From contig JAGQYK010000003.1 in the NCBI GenBank assembly GCA_020436125.1, forward strand, positions 86,090 to 132,535: 46,446 nucleotides of DNA, written 5' to 3'. The notes beneath the pieces were generated by a model. The model saw nothing but the letters and a program-made list of their open reading frames with translations. It made no database searches and was not told where the DNA came from. The stretch is from Cyclobacteriaceae bacterium. GTDB lineage: Bacteria; Bacteroidota; Bacteroidia; Cytophagales; Cyclobacteriaceae. How positions within the stretch are numbered: the stretch's first letter is position 1; every line of letters begins with the position of its first letter. Both the position numbers and the translations under genes were made by a program. This document shows positions 35,953 through 44,334 of the stretch, in pieces.

Positions 35953-35960
35953 TTCATCAG

Positions 35961-36629
35961 ATGAAATCAAAAATTTTAATTCTATTCTTTATTGTTGCCT
36001 TGGGGGAGCTCATAGCAGTTGCAATGGATATAGAACAGCTACAGTTGATTTTTAAGCCGCTTATTATGCTGGTACTAGGGATATATTATTACACTCAATC
36101 TGCTTCTATGGCTAAAACAGTGGTGGCCGCTATTATTTTTTCATGGGTAGGTGATGTTAGCCTGATGTTCCAAAGCAGTAGCGAGTTGTATTTTATGGCA
36201 GGCCTTGGCGCTTTTCTGATAGCACACGTTTGTTACGTAATGGCTTACTCTCGATACATTGAGAAAAGAGAAGGGTTTGGATTGAATGGTGTTCAAAAAT
36301 TCAGATTCTCATTACCGATCGTGCTGGCGGGTACTGGACTTATTACAATACTTTATGCGCATTTAGGAGGTCTTAAAATACCTGTGACATTATATGCCAT
36401 AGTATTAATGGTGATGGTATTGCAGGCACTGTTTCGTTATGGTTATACCAATACGGTTAGTTTTTGGTTTGTCTTTGTCGGAGCAATATTATTTATGATT
36501 TCAGATTCGATGATCGCAGTAAACAAGTTTCTATCATCATTTGAATTGGCAGGTGTTGCAATTATGGTTACTTATATTCTTGCGCAGTTCTTAATCATTA
36601 AGGGATTGCTATTGCATTTTGAAGAATAA
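35961..36629 (+). CDS. YhhN-family lysoplasmalogenase
   Basis: The 222-residue integral membrane protein has about eight spans. Family motifs are FKPL (near 32), SWVGDVSLMF (about 64-73), GLGAFLIAHVCYV and GAILFMISDSMIAVNKF (about 174-190). Characterised relatives (TMEM86 in animals, YhhN-like in bacteria) cleave the vinyl-ether bond of lysoplasmalogens. The frame continues upstream to 35880 inside the MFS gene, but the ATG at 35961 begins exactly at the conserved N-terminus and follows the MFS stop by 8 bp. A hairpin terminator follows. Confidence 0.85.
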   Translation: MKSKILILFFIVALGELIAVAMDIEQLQLIFKPLIMLVLGIYYYTQSASMAKTVVAAIIFSWVGDVSLMFQSSSELYFMAGLGAFLIAHVCYVMAYSRYIEKREGFGLNGVQKFRFSLPIVLAGTGLITILYAHLGGLKIPVTLYAIVLMVMVLQALFRYGYTNTVSFWFVFVGAILFMISDSMIAVNKFLSSFELAGVAIMVTYILAQFLIIKGLLLHFEE

Positions 36630-36658
36630 AAAAGGCAGATTAAACTAATCCGCCTTTT
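36629..36658 (+). terminator. Rho-independent terminator after the YhhN gene
   Basis: The stem AAAAGGC-A-GATTA pairs with TAATC-C-GCCTTTT with one internal mismatch and a three-base loop, immediately after the stop codon, ending in a T run. It faces the convergent GIN-domain gene and its A-rich arm could also act on the other strand. Confidence 0.8.
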
Positions 36659-36683
36659 CTGATGTGCATAAATACTAACTAAA

Positions 36684-37511
36684 CTATCCTTCAATTTTTC
36701 TGATCTTTCCACTTCCAGAGGAATGGTTATTCACATGATTGGGGCTGCCTTTGTAGCGAACACTCCCGCTACCAGTTATCCTTGCATCCAACTCACTTTT
36801 TACATTAATTTCAACATCTCCCGAACCAGTAATGTTTACCTCACATCGATCTGCCACTAGATCCTGCGCTAATAGTTTTCCTGATCCTGATATACTTGCC
36901 TTTACCAATTTTGCTCTTCCGGCAGCAAGGACTTTTCCTGATCCTGACATACTGAACCTGGCCGTGCCTTCTATTGCATTAGCAATGTATACTTTACCCG
37001 AGCCACTGACCCTGCTTTCCAAATCCCTACAATTACCCTTTACTCTTAAGTCTCCAGAACCAGAAACATTAGCGTCTAAATCTCCATTGAGATCTACTTG
37101 AAGTTCCATCGAACCAGAACCTGAAATTCTTAAATCAAGATTTTCGGATTTAATAGTAGTTTCTGCAAGTAAATCACCAGACCCACTCAAATAAATAGCA
37201 TCAATATTTTCTACTGTGATGTAAACATTTATGCGATCTCGAGAGTCATTACCCCAGGAAAACCAGCGGTCATTGTCTCTGTTTTCGATTATAAGTCGAT
37301 CTCCCTTCAAATAAGTTTCGACTTCTCTTAATGCTTCATCATGGCCTTCTATTACTACTTTTTGGGGACTTCCTTGTCTCAGGTATAATTTACCAGACAC
37401 GCGATACGAAATTTCTCTGAACGTGCTTACGTCCCTCGTTTCTTTTGTCTGTGCAAATGAAACACTTGAAATCATTAATACGGCCACGACCAGCGTTGCA
37501 ATTGTTCTCAT
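36684..37511 (-). CDS. Secreted head-GIN-domain (DUF2807) protein
   Basis: The 275-residue protein has a signal peptide ending SSVSFAQ. The rest is a beta-helical DUF2807 (putative auto-transporter adhesin, head GIN) domain with nine turns marked by [ST]GSG (seven SGSG, two TGSG), spaced about 20-22 residues apart. Each turn ends in a Gly-Ser-Gly loop followed by a short strand. Proteins of this family are common in Bacteroidota and are thought to sit at the cell surface or in the periplasm; biochemical function is unknown. The gene is monocistronic, with a terminator from the convergent neighbour behind it. Confidence 0.85.
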   Translation of the reverse strand: MRTIATLVVAVLMISSVSFAQTKETRDVSTFREISYRVSGKLYLRQGSPQKVVIEGHDEALREVETYLKGDRLIIENRDNDRWFSWGNDSRDRINVYITVENIDAIYLSGSGDLLAETTIKSENLDLRISGSGSMELQVDLNGDLDANVSGSGDLRVKGNCRDLESRVSGSGKVYIANAIEGTARFSMSGSGKVLAAGRAKLVKASISGSGKLLAQDLVADRCEVNITGSGDVEINVKSELDARITGSGSVRYKGSPNHVNNHSSGSGKIRKIEG

Positions 37512-37629
37512 ATCTAATTAATTATTGCTTTTATAAGAGATTGAAATATGCCTTTAAGACTGCCAAAGTATTACATAGGTTGCACCTTCTCACGTCTTTG
37601 TGCTTATAAATGAGTGAATTGATTAATTA

Positions 37630-38256
37630 ATGCTATCAATGGACGAATTCTCGTACTTAACTGTGGATGGAACTACAGAAGGTCTCTATAAAGAAAAGGG
37701 AAGCAAGTTTATTTCTTTTGTGTTTCCTGTAGCGTCTGAAGAGGAGGCAAAAGGTCATTTGGAGAGCATCAGAAAGCAGTTTCATGATGCGAGACACCAT
37801 TGTTTCGCCTGGATTATTGGCCCTGGTAAATCGCTTTATCGTGCCTCTGATGATGGGGAGCCCAACCACTCTGCCGGGGATCCCATCTTAGGGCAACTCA
37901 GATCAAAAAATCTTACCAATGTGATGGCGGTGGTGGTTCGTTATTTTGGAGGAACGAAATTGGGCGTTGGCGGATTAATCGTTGCTTACCGATCAGCTAC
38001 TCAGGATGCTCTTGAAAAAGCGATAATTGTGGAAAAAGAAATTGCGGAGACTGTCACCTTGAAATACAATTATGCGTATACCTCTGAAGCAATGCGTTTG
38101 GTTAAGGATTTTGATTTAACAATCCTTTCACAGGATTTTCAATCTGAATGTACACTCAAAACTTCCATAAAATTGAAGTGGAAAGATGATTTTGTGGAGA
38201 AGACCAGACTATTGAATGCCACTGGAACATCAATAAATGTGGAATGGTCGGAATAA
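37630..38256 (+). CDS. YigZ/IMPACT-family protein
   Basis: The 208-residue protein matches the YigZ family. KGSKFISFVFPV (about 23-34) opens the UPF0029/IMPACT N-terminal domain. DARHHCFAWIIG is followed by ASDDGEPNHSAGDPIL (about 74-89), the family signature, and VVVRYFGGTKLGVGGL (about 102-117). The C-terminal DUF1949-like ferredoxin-fold domain follows. Function in bacteria is uncertain; the eukaryotic relative IMPACT regulates translation. The start could also be Met4. The rhodanese gene follows after 11 bp on the same strand. Confidence 0.9.
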   Translation: MLSMDEFSYLTVDGTTEGLYKEKGSKFISFVFPVASEEEAKGHLESIRKQFHDARHHCFAWIIGPGKSLYRASDDGEPNHSAGDPILGQLRSKNLTNVMAVVVRYFGGTKLGVGGLIVAYRSATQDALEKAIIVEKEIAETVTLKYNYAYTSEAMRLVKDFDLTILSQDFQSECTLKTSIKLKWKDDFVEKTRLLNATGTSINVEWSE

Positions 38257-38267
38257 TCCATTAAAAA

Positions 38268-38819
38268 ATGAAAACAAGTATTGCATTAACCTTGCTAATG
38301 GTAGTATTTACCATCTCCTTCTCTCAATCCACAAAGAAGGTATATGTATGCACTCCCTGTGGTTATGATTGTGACAGAACAGAGTATAATTCCCCGGGAA
38401 CCTGCAGCACATGTGGTATGGCCTATGTGGAAAAATCAACAGTTGATTTTGATAATATCACATTTGCAGAGATGTGCGAAAGGGTAAAAAAGAATAAAGA
38501 TGTTTTGTTGTTGGACGTACGTTCTCCGGGTGAGTTTTCAGGAGAAAATACATCGGTGTCATCTTTTGGTCATTTTAAAGGTGCGGTCAATATTAATGTT
38601 AGTGATTTGCCCTCCAGACTTAGCGAGTTAGAAGCCTATAAGGATAAAGAGATAATAGTCTACTGTTCACATAGTCATAGAAGTCCGCGGGCAGCTTACC
38701 TGATGAAAACAAATGGATTCAAGAATGTTACGAATGTACTGGGAGGCGTTTCTATTCTTGAACGAGAGTTTGGAGAGAATGATTGTGTTTCTGAATTATT
38801 CGTGAATCATGTAAAATAA
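38268..38819 (+). CDS. Secreted rhodanese with N-terminal Cys-rich metal-binding domain
   Basis: The 183-residue protein has a signal peptide ending SFSQ. Residues 24-56 form a short Cys module, YVCTPCGYDCD...PGTCSTCGM, with cysteines at 28, 31, 35, 46 and 49, typical of the heavy-metal-binding domain. Residues 63-175 are a rhodanese domain with the active-site loop CSHSHRSP (Cys133) and the LLDVRSPGEF block. Rhodaneses move sulfane sulfur onto cyanide, thiols or proteins. An exported rhodanese with a metal-binding module could handle periplasmic sulfur or metal stress. The alpha/beta hydrolase at 40195 carries the same module with identical cysteine spacing. It lies 11 bp downstream of YigZ. 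Confidence 0.88.
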   Translation: MKTSIALTLLMVVFTISFSQSTKKVYVCTPCGYDCDRTEYNSPGTCSTCGMAYVEKSTVDFDNITFAEMCERVKKNKDVLLLDVRSPGEFSGENTSVSSFGHFKGAVNINVSDLPSRLSELEAYKDKEIIVYCSHSHRSPRAAYLMKTNGFKNVTNVLGGVSILEREFGENDCVSELFVNHVK

Positions 38820-38938
38820 AAAAATACCCCGAAATAATCCGAGTTCATCCTCTACTACTAATACTTTTAGTCTTTCCATTTCACATGAAAGTTAATTAAC
38901 GATCAGTCCATTACTATCTTGTTCTACTATTATTTATC

Positions 38939-38945
38939 TAATTTG
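38939..38945 (+). promoter_or_regulatory. Candidate promoter for the TetA-like transporter
   Basis: A TTG at 38919-38921 and TAATTTG at 38939-38945 are separated by 17 bp, close to the Bacteroidota -33/-7 arrangement. The -7 box lies 16 bp before the ATG at 38962. The upstream gap from 38820 holds no other clear element. Confidence 0.45.
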
Positions 38946-38961
38946 CATAAAATAGATTTTA

Positions 38962-40191
38962 ATGTTTGGTCATAGGAAGGCCGCTCTTGGCTTTATTTTC
39001 GTTACGCTACTCATTGATGTTATAGGTTTTGGGATCATCATCCCCGTAATGCCAAAGCTTATTCAAGAACTAACCGGAGGCACATTAGCTCAAGCATCCA
39101 GTTATGGTGGGTGGTTGCTTTTTGCCTACGCTTTTATGCAGTTTGTTTGTGCTCCTATTGTTGGAAACCTTAGTGACCAATTTGGCAGAAGGCCAATTCT
39201 ATTGGCTTCCTTGTTTGGTTTTGGAATAGATTATTTGTTTATGGCTTTTGCGCCTACGCTTGCCTGGCTTTTCCTTGGTCGTACACTGGCTGGCATAATG
39301 GGAGCAAGTTTTACTACAGCTTCCGCCTACATTGCTGATGTAAGTACGCCTGAAAAGAGGGCGCAGAATTTTGGAATAATTGGAGCAGCATTTGGATTGG
39401 GTTTTATTATAGGTCCTCTGATTGGTGGGCTGATAGGTGCATATGGAACACGTATTCCTTTTTTCGTAGCAGCAGGGCTTACGTTGGTTAACTGGCTCTA
39501 TGGATTTTTCATTTTGCCTGAATCCTTATCACCTGATAATAGAAGGAAGTTCGAATGGAAGAGAGCCAACCCAGTGGGATCGCTACAGGCAATAAAAAGA
39601 TTCCCAGTTATCATGGGCATGGTAGTTTCATTAGTGCTGGTGTATATTTCTTCTCATGCGGTTCAAACCAATTGGTCCTATTATACCATCGAAAAATTTC
39701 AATGGGATGAAAGGATGATTGGGATTTCATTGGCTGTGGTGGGAATCGTTTTTGCGATAGTGCAGGGTGGTTTGATAAGAGTAATTATACCCAAGTTAGG
39801 ACAGGAGCGAAGTGTGTATATGGGTTTGGGAATGTATGCCATCGGATATTTTCTATATGCCTTTGCTACTCAAAGTTGGATGATGTTTGCCATTACCATT
39901 CCCTATTGCCTCGGTGGAATAGCAGGTCCGGCTCTTCAAGGAATTATCTCTAATCAGGTGCCAGCCAATGCACAGGGAGAATTACAGGGTGGACTCACTA
40001 GTTTGATGAGTATTACCATGATTGTTGGGCCACTTTTAATGACTCAGATATTTTACTTTTTTACCAGAGTAGATGCTCCTGTGTATTTACCAGGAGCACC
40101 CATGATATTGGGTGGCGTGTTAACTGTAATAAGTGCACTGTTGGCCAGGAGAAGTTTAAAAAGAAGTTTGCTGACACAGGTTAAAGGCTAA
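38962..40191 (+). CDS. TetA-like MFS efflux transporter
   Basis: The 409-residue protein has twelve spans. [19 protein letters not shown] (about 16-34) and [14 protein letters not shown] (about 68-81, MFS motif A) are the TCR/Tet-family signatures, and [22 protein letters not shown] is the motif around span 4-5. This group contains tetracycline/H+ antiporters, but most chromosomal members export other compounds, so a resistance phenotype should not be assumed. It has its own candidate promoter and ends 3 bp before the convergent hydrolase gene. Confidence 0.9.
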   Translation: MFGHRKAALGFIFVTLLIDVIGFGIIIPVMPKLIQELTGGTLAQASSYGGWLLFAYAFMQFVCAPIVGNLSDQFGRRPILLASLFGFGIDYLFMAFAPTLAWLFLGRTLAGIMGASFTTASAYIADVSTPEKRAQNFGIIGAAFGLGFIIGPLIGGLIGAYGTRIPFFVAAGLTLVNWLYGFFILPESLSPDNRRKFEWKRANPVGSLQAIKRFPVIMGMVVSLVLVYISSHAVQTNWSYYTIEKFQWDERMIGISLAVVGIVFAIVQGGLIRVIIPKLGQERSVYMGLGMYAIGYFLYAFATQSWMMFAITIPYCLGGIAGPALQGIISNQVPANAQGELQGGLTSLMSITMIVGPLLMTQIFYFFTRVDAPVYLPGAPMILGGVLTVISALLARRSLKRSLLTQVKG

Positions 40192-40194
40192 TTT

Positions 40195-41172
40195 TTATAA
40201 AATTCCAATCTTGATGAGCCATGGTTTAATGTAGTCAACCAATTCATACCTTTCTCCTGTTTTTGTATTATTGAAGTTGTGGTTACCATCAGGCAGAATT
40301 ATCACGTCAAAATTATGGTTCTTTAATTTTTTTAAATCCCGTAGTGAGGCATCTACAGGAATAACGGGGTCGGCCGTTCCAAAGAGCCATAATATTTTAG
40401 TATTCATATTTCTAAGGATCGATCTGGGGTCAAAACCTTTGGGTCCGGTGAAAGCCTGAAGCTTTTTGTCAGCTTGCGCAATGGATAAGCCACCATCAGC
40501 ACCATCACCAGTAAGTTCACTGAAGTAATTTTCTTCACCCGCTGAAACGGAAACCCCTTCACCTGAAATAATGAATTTCACTTTCTTGTCTTTGGAGGCA
40601 ACCAGTGGCATAATCCATCCTGCCTGACTACCTCCTAATAACCCAATTTTTGTAGTATCAATTTCAGGTCGTTGCCTCAACCAATTCATACATGCGATTA
40701 CGTCAGAGGCGAGTAAATTAAACCAAGTTATACTTTCTTCCACGGTAAAGGGTTGGTACTGGCCACCGGATCTGCCAACCCCACGCTTGTCAAATGCGAG
40801 TACGGACATCCCTAATTGTGTAGCTATACTGGTATAGAATGCAACATCATCATAAGTGGTAGGGGCAGAGCCATGTACGACTACAACTGCAGGAAGTTGA
40901 CCTTGATTACTTATTGGTGAATAATAAGCTGCGTTTAAAGTGATGTTATTATTTTTTATTAAAACCGGTTGCTTTTGATAGTTTTTAAATTTTACCTCAA
41001 TTCGTTTCACTAACTCCATATTACATACAGGACATACACCGGGCTGATGGTAAGATTCATTATGACAGTCAAATGGACAGGGAGGACAGTAATAGATTTC
41101 TTGTTGAGCGGACAGTGTGAATGAAAATAGTAATAAAAATAATACTATATAGTACTTATATAATTGAAACAT
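40195..41172 (-). CDS. Secreted alpha/beta hydrolase with N-terminal Cys-rich metal-binding domain
   Basis: The 325-residue protein has a signal peptide ending TLSAQ. Residues 25-58 carry the Cys module YYCPPCPFDCH...PGVCPVCNM with cysteines at 29, 32, 36, 47 and 50, the same spacing as in the rhodanese at 38268. The rest is an alpha/beta hydrolase: oxyanion region VVVHGSAP, nucleophile elbow GGSQAG (Ser182), an aspartate in FGTADPVIP and a histidine in DGNHNF (His298). The type is close to dienelactone-hydrolase or prolyl-oligopeptidase-like esterases. Substrate is unknown. The start is unambiguous and the 3' end nearly touches the TetA-like gene. Confidence 0.85.
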   Translation of the reverse strand: MFQLYKYYIVLFLLLFSFTLSAQQEIYYCPPCPFDCHNESYHQPGVCPVCNMELVKRIEVKFKNYQKQPVLIKNNNITLNAAYYSPISNQGQLPAVVVVHGSAPTTYDDVAFYTSIATQLGMSVLAFDKRGVGRSGGQYQPFTVEESITWFNLLASDVIACMNWLRQRPEIDTTKIGLLGGSQAGWIMPLVASKDKKVKFIISGEGVSVSAGEENYFSELTGDGADGGLSIAQADKKLQAFTGPKGFDPRSILRNMNTKILWLFGTADPVIPVDASLRDLKKLKNHNFDVIILPDGNHNFNNTKTGERYELVDYIKPWLIKIGIL

Positions 41173-41273
41173 GTTCGATGGATTGATGTTACAGATAGAG
41201 TGGTAACTTCTGAATAATCCATTGGTTACAATGGTTCTCCCTGTTTTTTCTAAGTAATAGTGAAAAATTCTTC

Positions 41274-41927
41274 TTAGCTAAGAATCGAATACATCACTAA
41301 TAATACACCATCCTTTTTCCATCTTACCCATCCTGTCGGTACGATTCGGTCAGCTAATCCAACCGTAGAGACGAGAAGCCAATCACCCTTTACGGCAATA
41401 GGACGCAATTGAGCTCCAGGTACTTGGGCGAGAATACTTGCATTATCCTGAGGCTTAATTCTTATCGGATTTTTTTCGACATCAATAATTTCTACCGCTA
41501 CAATTTCAGTTAGGTAGGTACCCCATTCTTTATAGCCAACCGCCTGTCGATCGACCCACCGGGTAAGCCCGTTGGTATTATTAACTATTACTTCTAACCA
41601 ATTTTGAGAATAAGTAACAACACGAAAAGTAAAAATACCATAGTCCAGTTTTATATGTTCTGGAGCCAACCAAGGGGGTGCTGTTGCGATGTCTATATAA
41701 TGTTCTCCTTTTGTAAAGGTGATACTATCTGTAGGTTTAAACTGATAGGGGGCTGCGTCAAAATCTGGTTCACTATAGAAGTACAGCGGCCTCTCCACAG
41801 CAATCGTTGGAGAGGCAATGCCAATCCCTAATGGTAATACAAAATGGGGATCATAACGCTGAGCATTTGAGTGGTTTATGGATATAATCCATATGAATAT
41901 GTGACAACTAAGTTTTAGGTATTTCAT
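41274..41927 (-). CDS. Secreted SH3-like domain protein, unknown function
   Basis: The 217-residue protein has a signal peptide ending SNAQ. Two beta-rich stretches follow, the second opening with IRIKPQDNASIL and ending GWVRWKKDG, as in bacterial SH3 domains; the first has TRWVDRQ in the equivalent place. The design matches the protein encoded at 31108. A paired motif such as RIKP/RMSP and GW near the end is shared between them, which suggests one family. No catalytic motif is visible. It is separated by about 100 bp from the hydrolase gene on the same strand and by 208 bp from the divergent DUF885-like gene. Confidence 0.65.
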   Translation of the reverse strand: MKYLKLSCHIFIWIISINHSNAQRYDPHFVLPLGIGIASPTIAVERPLYFYSEPDFDAAPYQFKPTDSITFTKGEHYIDIATAPPWLAPEHIKLDYGIFTFRVVTYSQNWLEVIVNNTNGLTRWVDRQAVGYKEWGTYLTEIVAVEIIDVEKNPIRIKPQDNASILAQVPGAQLRPIAVKGDWLLVSTVGLADRIVPTGWVRWKKDGVLLVMYSILS

Positions 41928-41996
41928 ATGATTAAGTTGTAAACTGATGGATTAATGATCTTGTATTTTAATTCCTAATCAAATTAATCGTCTTTT

Positions 41997-42004
41997 TAAC
42001 TTTG
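41997..42004 (+). promoter_or_regulatory. Candidate -7 box for the DUF885-like gene
   Basis: TAACTTTG matches TAnnTTTG exactly. It lies 131 bp before the ATG, giving a leader of about 124 nt, longer than usual here. No -33 TTG was found at the right distance, so it may be chance. Confidence 0.25.
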
Positions 42005-42135
42005 TGATGCGATTTCCTTTTGCAGATAGAAATCTATTTGAATTGAAAAACACAGTAATTTCACATACCATTTATCCATTTACGCTTTTTAGCTTCCATC
42101 AATTTTACCTAGATTTATCCAATACCTAAACAACT

Positions 42136-43791
42136 ATGAACACCAAATACCTAAACTTACTTACTGCATTGTGTTTTGCTGCCTTATTTTCAATGTGCAG
42201 CAGCCCACAGCCTGCTGAAAAATCGAAAGCGGGATCTACCTACGAAGAGCTGGTGCAATTTTTTAACGATTGGCGAGAATTTGAATCTCCTGAAATGATT
42301 GATGGTGTGCCTGACTATTCTTCGACAGCTATGAAGAAGCAACACGCAGAATTGATCACTTGGCAGGATAGGCTTAATAGTTTTGATACTACTGGATGGC
42401 CAATCAAACATCAGGTAGAATGGTATTTGATTTGGGTAGAAATGAATGGGCTGGATTTTGAGCACCGTGTAAAGCAACCATGGTTTAGGGATCCTGCATT
42501 TTATGTTTGGTTTTATCCCTACCCTACAGATGTGCCAGAGCGTGAAGGGCCAAATATGTTTGGCGCTGTTGAGTTGCCAAAATACAAACAACCGCTTTCG
42601 GCAGAAGATGCAGCGGAGATTACTGAGCGCTTTAAAAAGGCACCTGCTGTATTTGAGACAGCAAAAGTAAACCTTACAGGTAATGGAAGAGATTTGTGGG
42701 TATTAGGGACGCGATCTATCCGAGAGCAAAGTGACGAGTTTACTTCTTTTGCTAAAAAAATGGAAGGCACCTATCCTGAACTGGCCGCGGCAGCATTAGA
42801 AGCAAAGGAAGCTTCGGATCAACTGGCTGTCTGGCTAGATGAGCAAGCCCCTTCAAAAACAGGTACTTCTGGAGTGGGTAAAGAAAATTATACCTGGAAC
42901 CTGAAGAATGTGCATCTGCTTCCGTATTCATGGGAGGATGAAGTATTACTGATGGATCGTGAATTGAAGCGCGCGCATGCCGCTTTGAGATTTGAAGAAC
43001 ACCAAAATAGGAATTTGCCAAAATTGGAAAAGGCCAGTACCCCTCAGCAGTTTGATAAAATGCTGGAGGATGCGCACCAAGAGTTGATGAGATTTTATGA
43101 AGACCAGGAGATTATTACGATAAAAGATTACATGGAGCCTGCCATGCGTGAGCAGATTATGACCTTTGTGCCTGCTGAAGGGATTCGTGGATTTTTTCAT
43201 GAGGTTCATTACCGCGATCCCATGCCGTTGAATTGTCATTTCTTCCATTGGATTGAGCTCGCACGTATCAGAGAGGAACCTAACGAAAGTCCAATCAGAA
43301 AACATGCTCCTCTTTACAATATTTTTGATGCTCGTTCTGAAGGTATGGCCACAGCCATGGAAGAGTTGATGATGAATGCAGGTTTGTATAAAAACAGACC
43401 GCGCGGACGTGAGTTGGTTTACATCATGTTGGCACAACGTGCTGCACGTGGACTTGGTGGATTATATCAGCACGGATTGGAAATGGATTTTGATGAATCA
43501 ACAAAATACGCTTCGAAATGGGTGCCGTGGGGATTGCTTCCTGCTGATGGTGGTACCATTCAGCATGAGGAACATTTTTACTTGCAACAACCTGCCTACG
43601 GTACAAGTTATGTAATAGGTAAGTTGGAGATAGATAAGCTGATTGCTGAATACGCCCGTCAACGTAATGGAAATTTTGTGATGAAAGATTTTATGGATGA
43701 GTTCAGCAGAGTGGGAGAGATACCTGTATCTCTGGTGTACTGGCAAATGACCGGTGATAAGTCATTACTCAATGCTGCTATTGGTCAATAA
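42136..43791 (+). CDS. DUF885-like lipoprotein (M32-like peptidase fold)
   Basis: The 551-residue protein has a lipoprotein signal (AALFSMC, lipobox Cys near 21). It is mostly helical. Near residue 355 is HEVHYRDP, in the place where DUF885 proteins have a HExxPGH-type zinc-binding sequence, and EGMATAMEELM (about 402-412) resembles the second, glutamate-bearing helix of that family. The first motif is degenerate, so zinc binding is not certain. The family is thought to contain peptidase-like enzymes but few members are characterised. The gene is isolated, with a 208-bp gap before it and a hairpin terminator after it. Confidence 0.65.
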   Translation: MNTKYLNLLTALCFAALFSMCSSPQPAEKSKAGSTYEELVQFFNDWREFESPEMIDGVPDYSSTAMKKQHAELITWQDRLNSFDTTGWPIKHQVEWYLIWVEMNGLDFEHRVKQPWFRDPAFYVWFYPYPTDVPEREGPNMFGAVELPKYKQPLSAEDAAEITERFKKAPAVFETAKVNLTGNGRDLWVLGTRSIREQSDEFTSFAKKMEGTYPELAAAALEAKEASDQLAVWLDEQAPSKTGTSGVGKENYTWNLKNVHLLPYSWEDEVLLMDRELKRAHAALRFEEHQNRNLPKLEKASTPQQFDKMLEDAHQELMRFYEDQEIITIKDYMEPAMREQIMTFVPAEGIRGFFHEVHYRDPMPLNCHFFHWIELARIREEPNESPIRKHAPLYNIFDARSEGMATAMEELMMNAGLYKNRPRGRELVYIMLAQRAARGLGGLYQHGLEMDFDESTKYASKWVPWGLLPADGGTIQHEEHFYLQQPAYGTSYVIGKLEIDKLIAEYARQRNGNFVMKDFMDEFSRVGEIPVSLVYWQMTGDKSLLNAAIGQ

Positions 43792-43796
43792 TGATT

Positions 43797-43843
43797 AATT
43801 CGTTGTTCGTGGTCACTTCCTGATCATGAACAACGAATTTTTT
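43797..43843 (+). terminator. Hairpin terminator between convergent DUF885-like and asparaginase-like genes
   Basis: AATTCGTTGTTC (43797-43808) and GAACAACGAATT (43828-43839) form a perfect 12-bp stem with a 19-base loop, followed by TTTT. It sits between the two convergent stop codons and could serve both strands. Confidence 0.85.
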
Positions 43844-43848
43844 AGTTC

Positions 43849-44334
43849 TCAAAAATACTTTCCCGTATCTAAATCCCTCTTTATTTCTTTATAGGGTTTG
43901 ACAACCCCATGCATGGCAATGTAGATGCCATCCTCCAATAGGTTTGCGGCAGCAATGGCAGAACCAATGTTAATAGGCGCATCTGAGTTACTAAATTGCT
44001 CAGGTCGCATAGCTCCTGTAATGATAACCAACTTGTTCTTTATTGTTTCCGAGAGGTAGGTAGCTGTTTCTATCATGGTGTCGGTGCCATGAGTAACGAT
44101 AATCTTGTCTGCTGATTGTGTGGTGACCAGATCAGCAAGCTTTTTCCTGTCTTCATCTGTGATCTCGAGGCTATCTTTCTGGAATGCCGTTAGTATCTCA
44201 TATTCAAAGGAAGGATTAAGTTTTTCCAGTACTCGTGTTGTAGCAGGTTTACCAAATTCAAATGCCCATCCCTTGGTAGTGTGAGGATAGTCTTTATCTA
44301 TCGTTCCTCCGGTTTGGATAAAAATAATTTTCAT
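43849..44334 (-). CDS. Single-domain asparaginase-like protein
   Basis: The 161-residue protein matches only the N-terminal domain of L-asparaginase. TGGTID (8-13, with the nucleophile-type Thr11) and THGTDTM (81-87, Thr84/Asp85) are the two signature motifs, and TGAMRP (106-111) follows. Usual asparaginases are about 330 residues with a second domain that completes the active site, so this is either a compact family or a non-catalytic relative. The reading frame has normal start and stop codons and overlaps the ABM gene by 4 bp, which argues against a decayed gene. Confidence 0.8.
   Translation of the reverse strand: MKIIFIQTGGTIDKDYPHTTKGWAFEFGKPATTRVLEKLNPSFEYEILTAFQKDSLEITDEDRKKLADLVTTQSADKIIVTHGTDTMIETATYLSETIKNKLVIITGAMRPEQFSNSDAPINIGSAIAAANLLEDGIYIAMHGVVKPYKEIKRDLDTGKYF

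Noticed and set aside
38962-40191. Tetracycline resistance gene on a mobile element
   Set aside because: There is no transposase, integrase or repeat nearby, base composition matches its neighbours, and chromosomal TetA-like transporters of other function are common.
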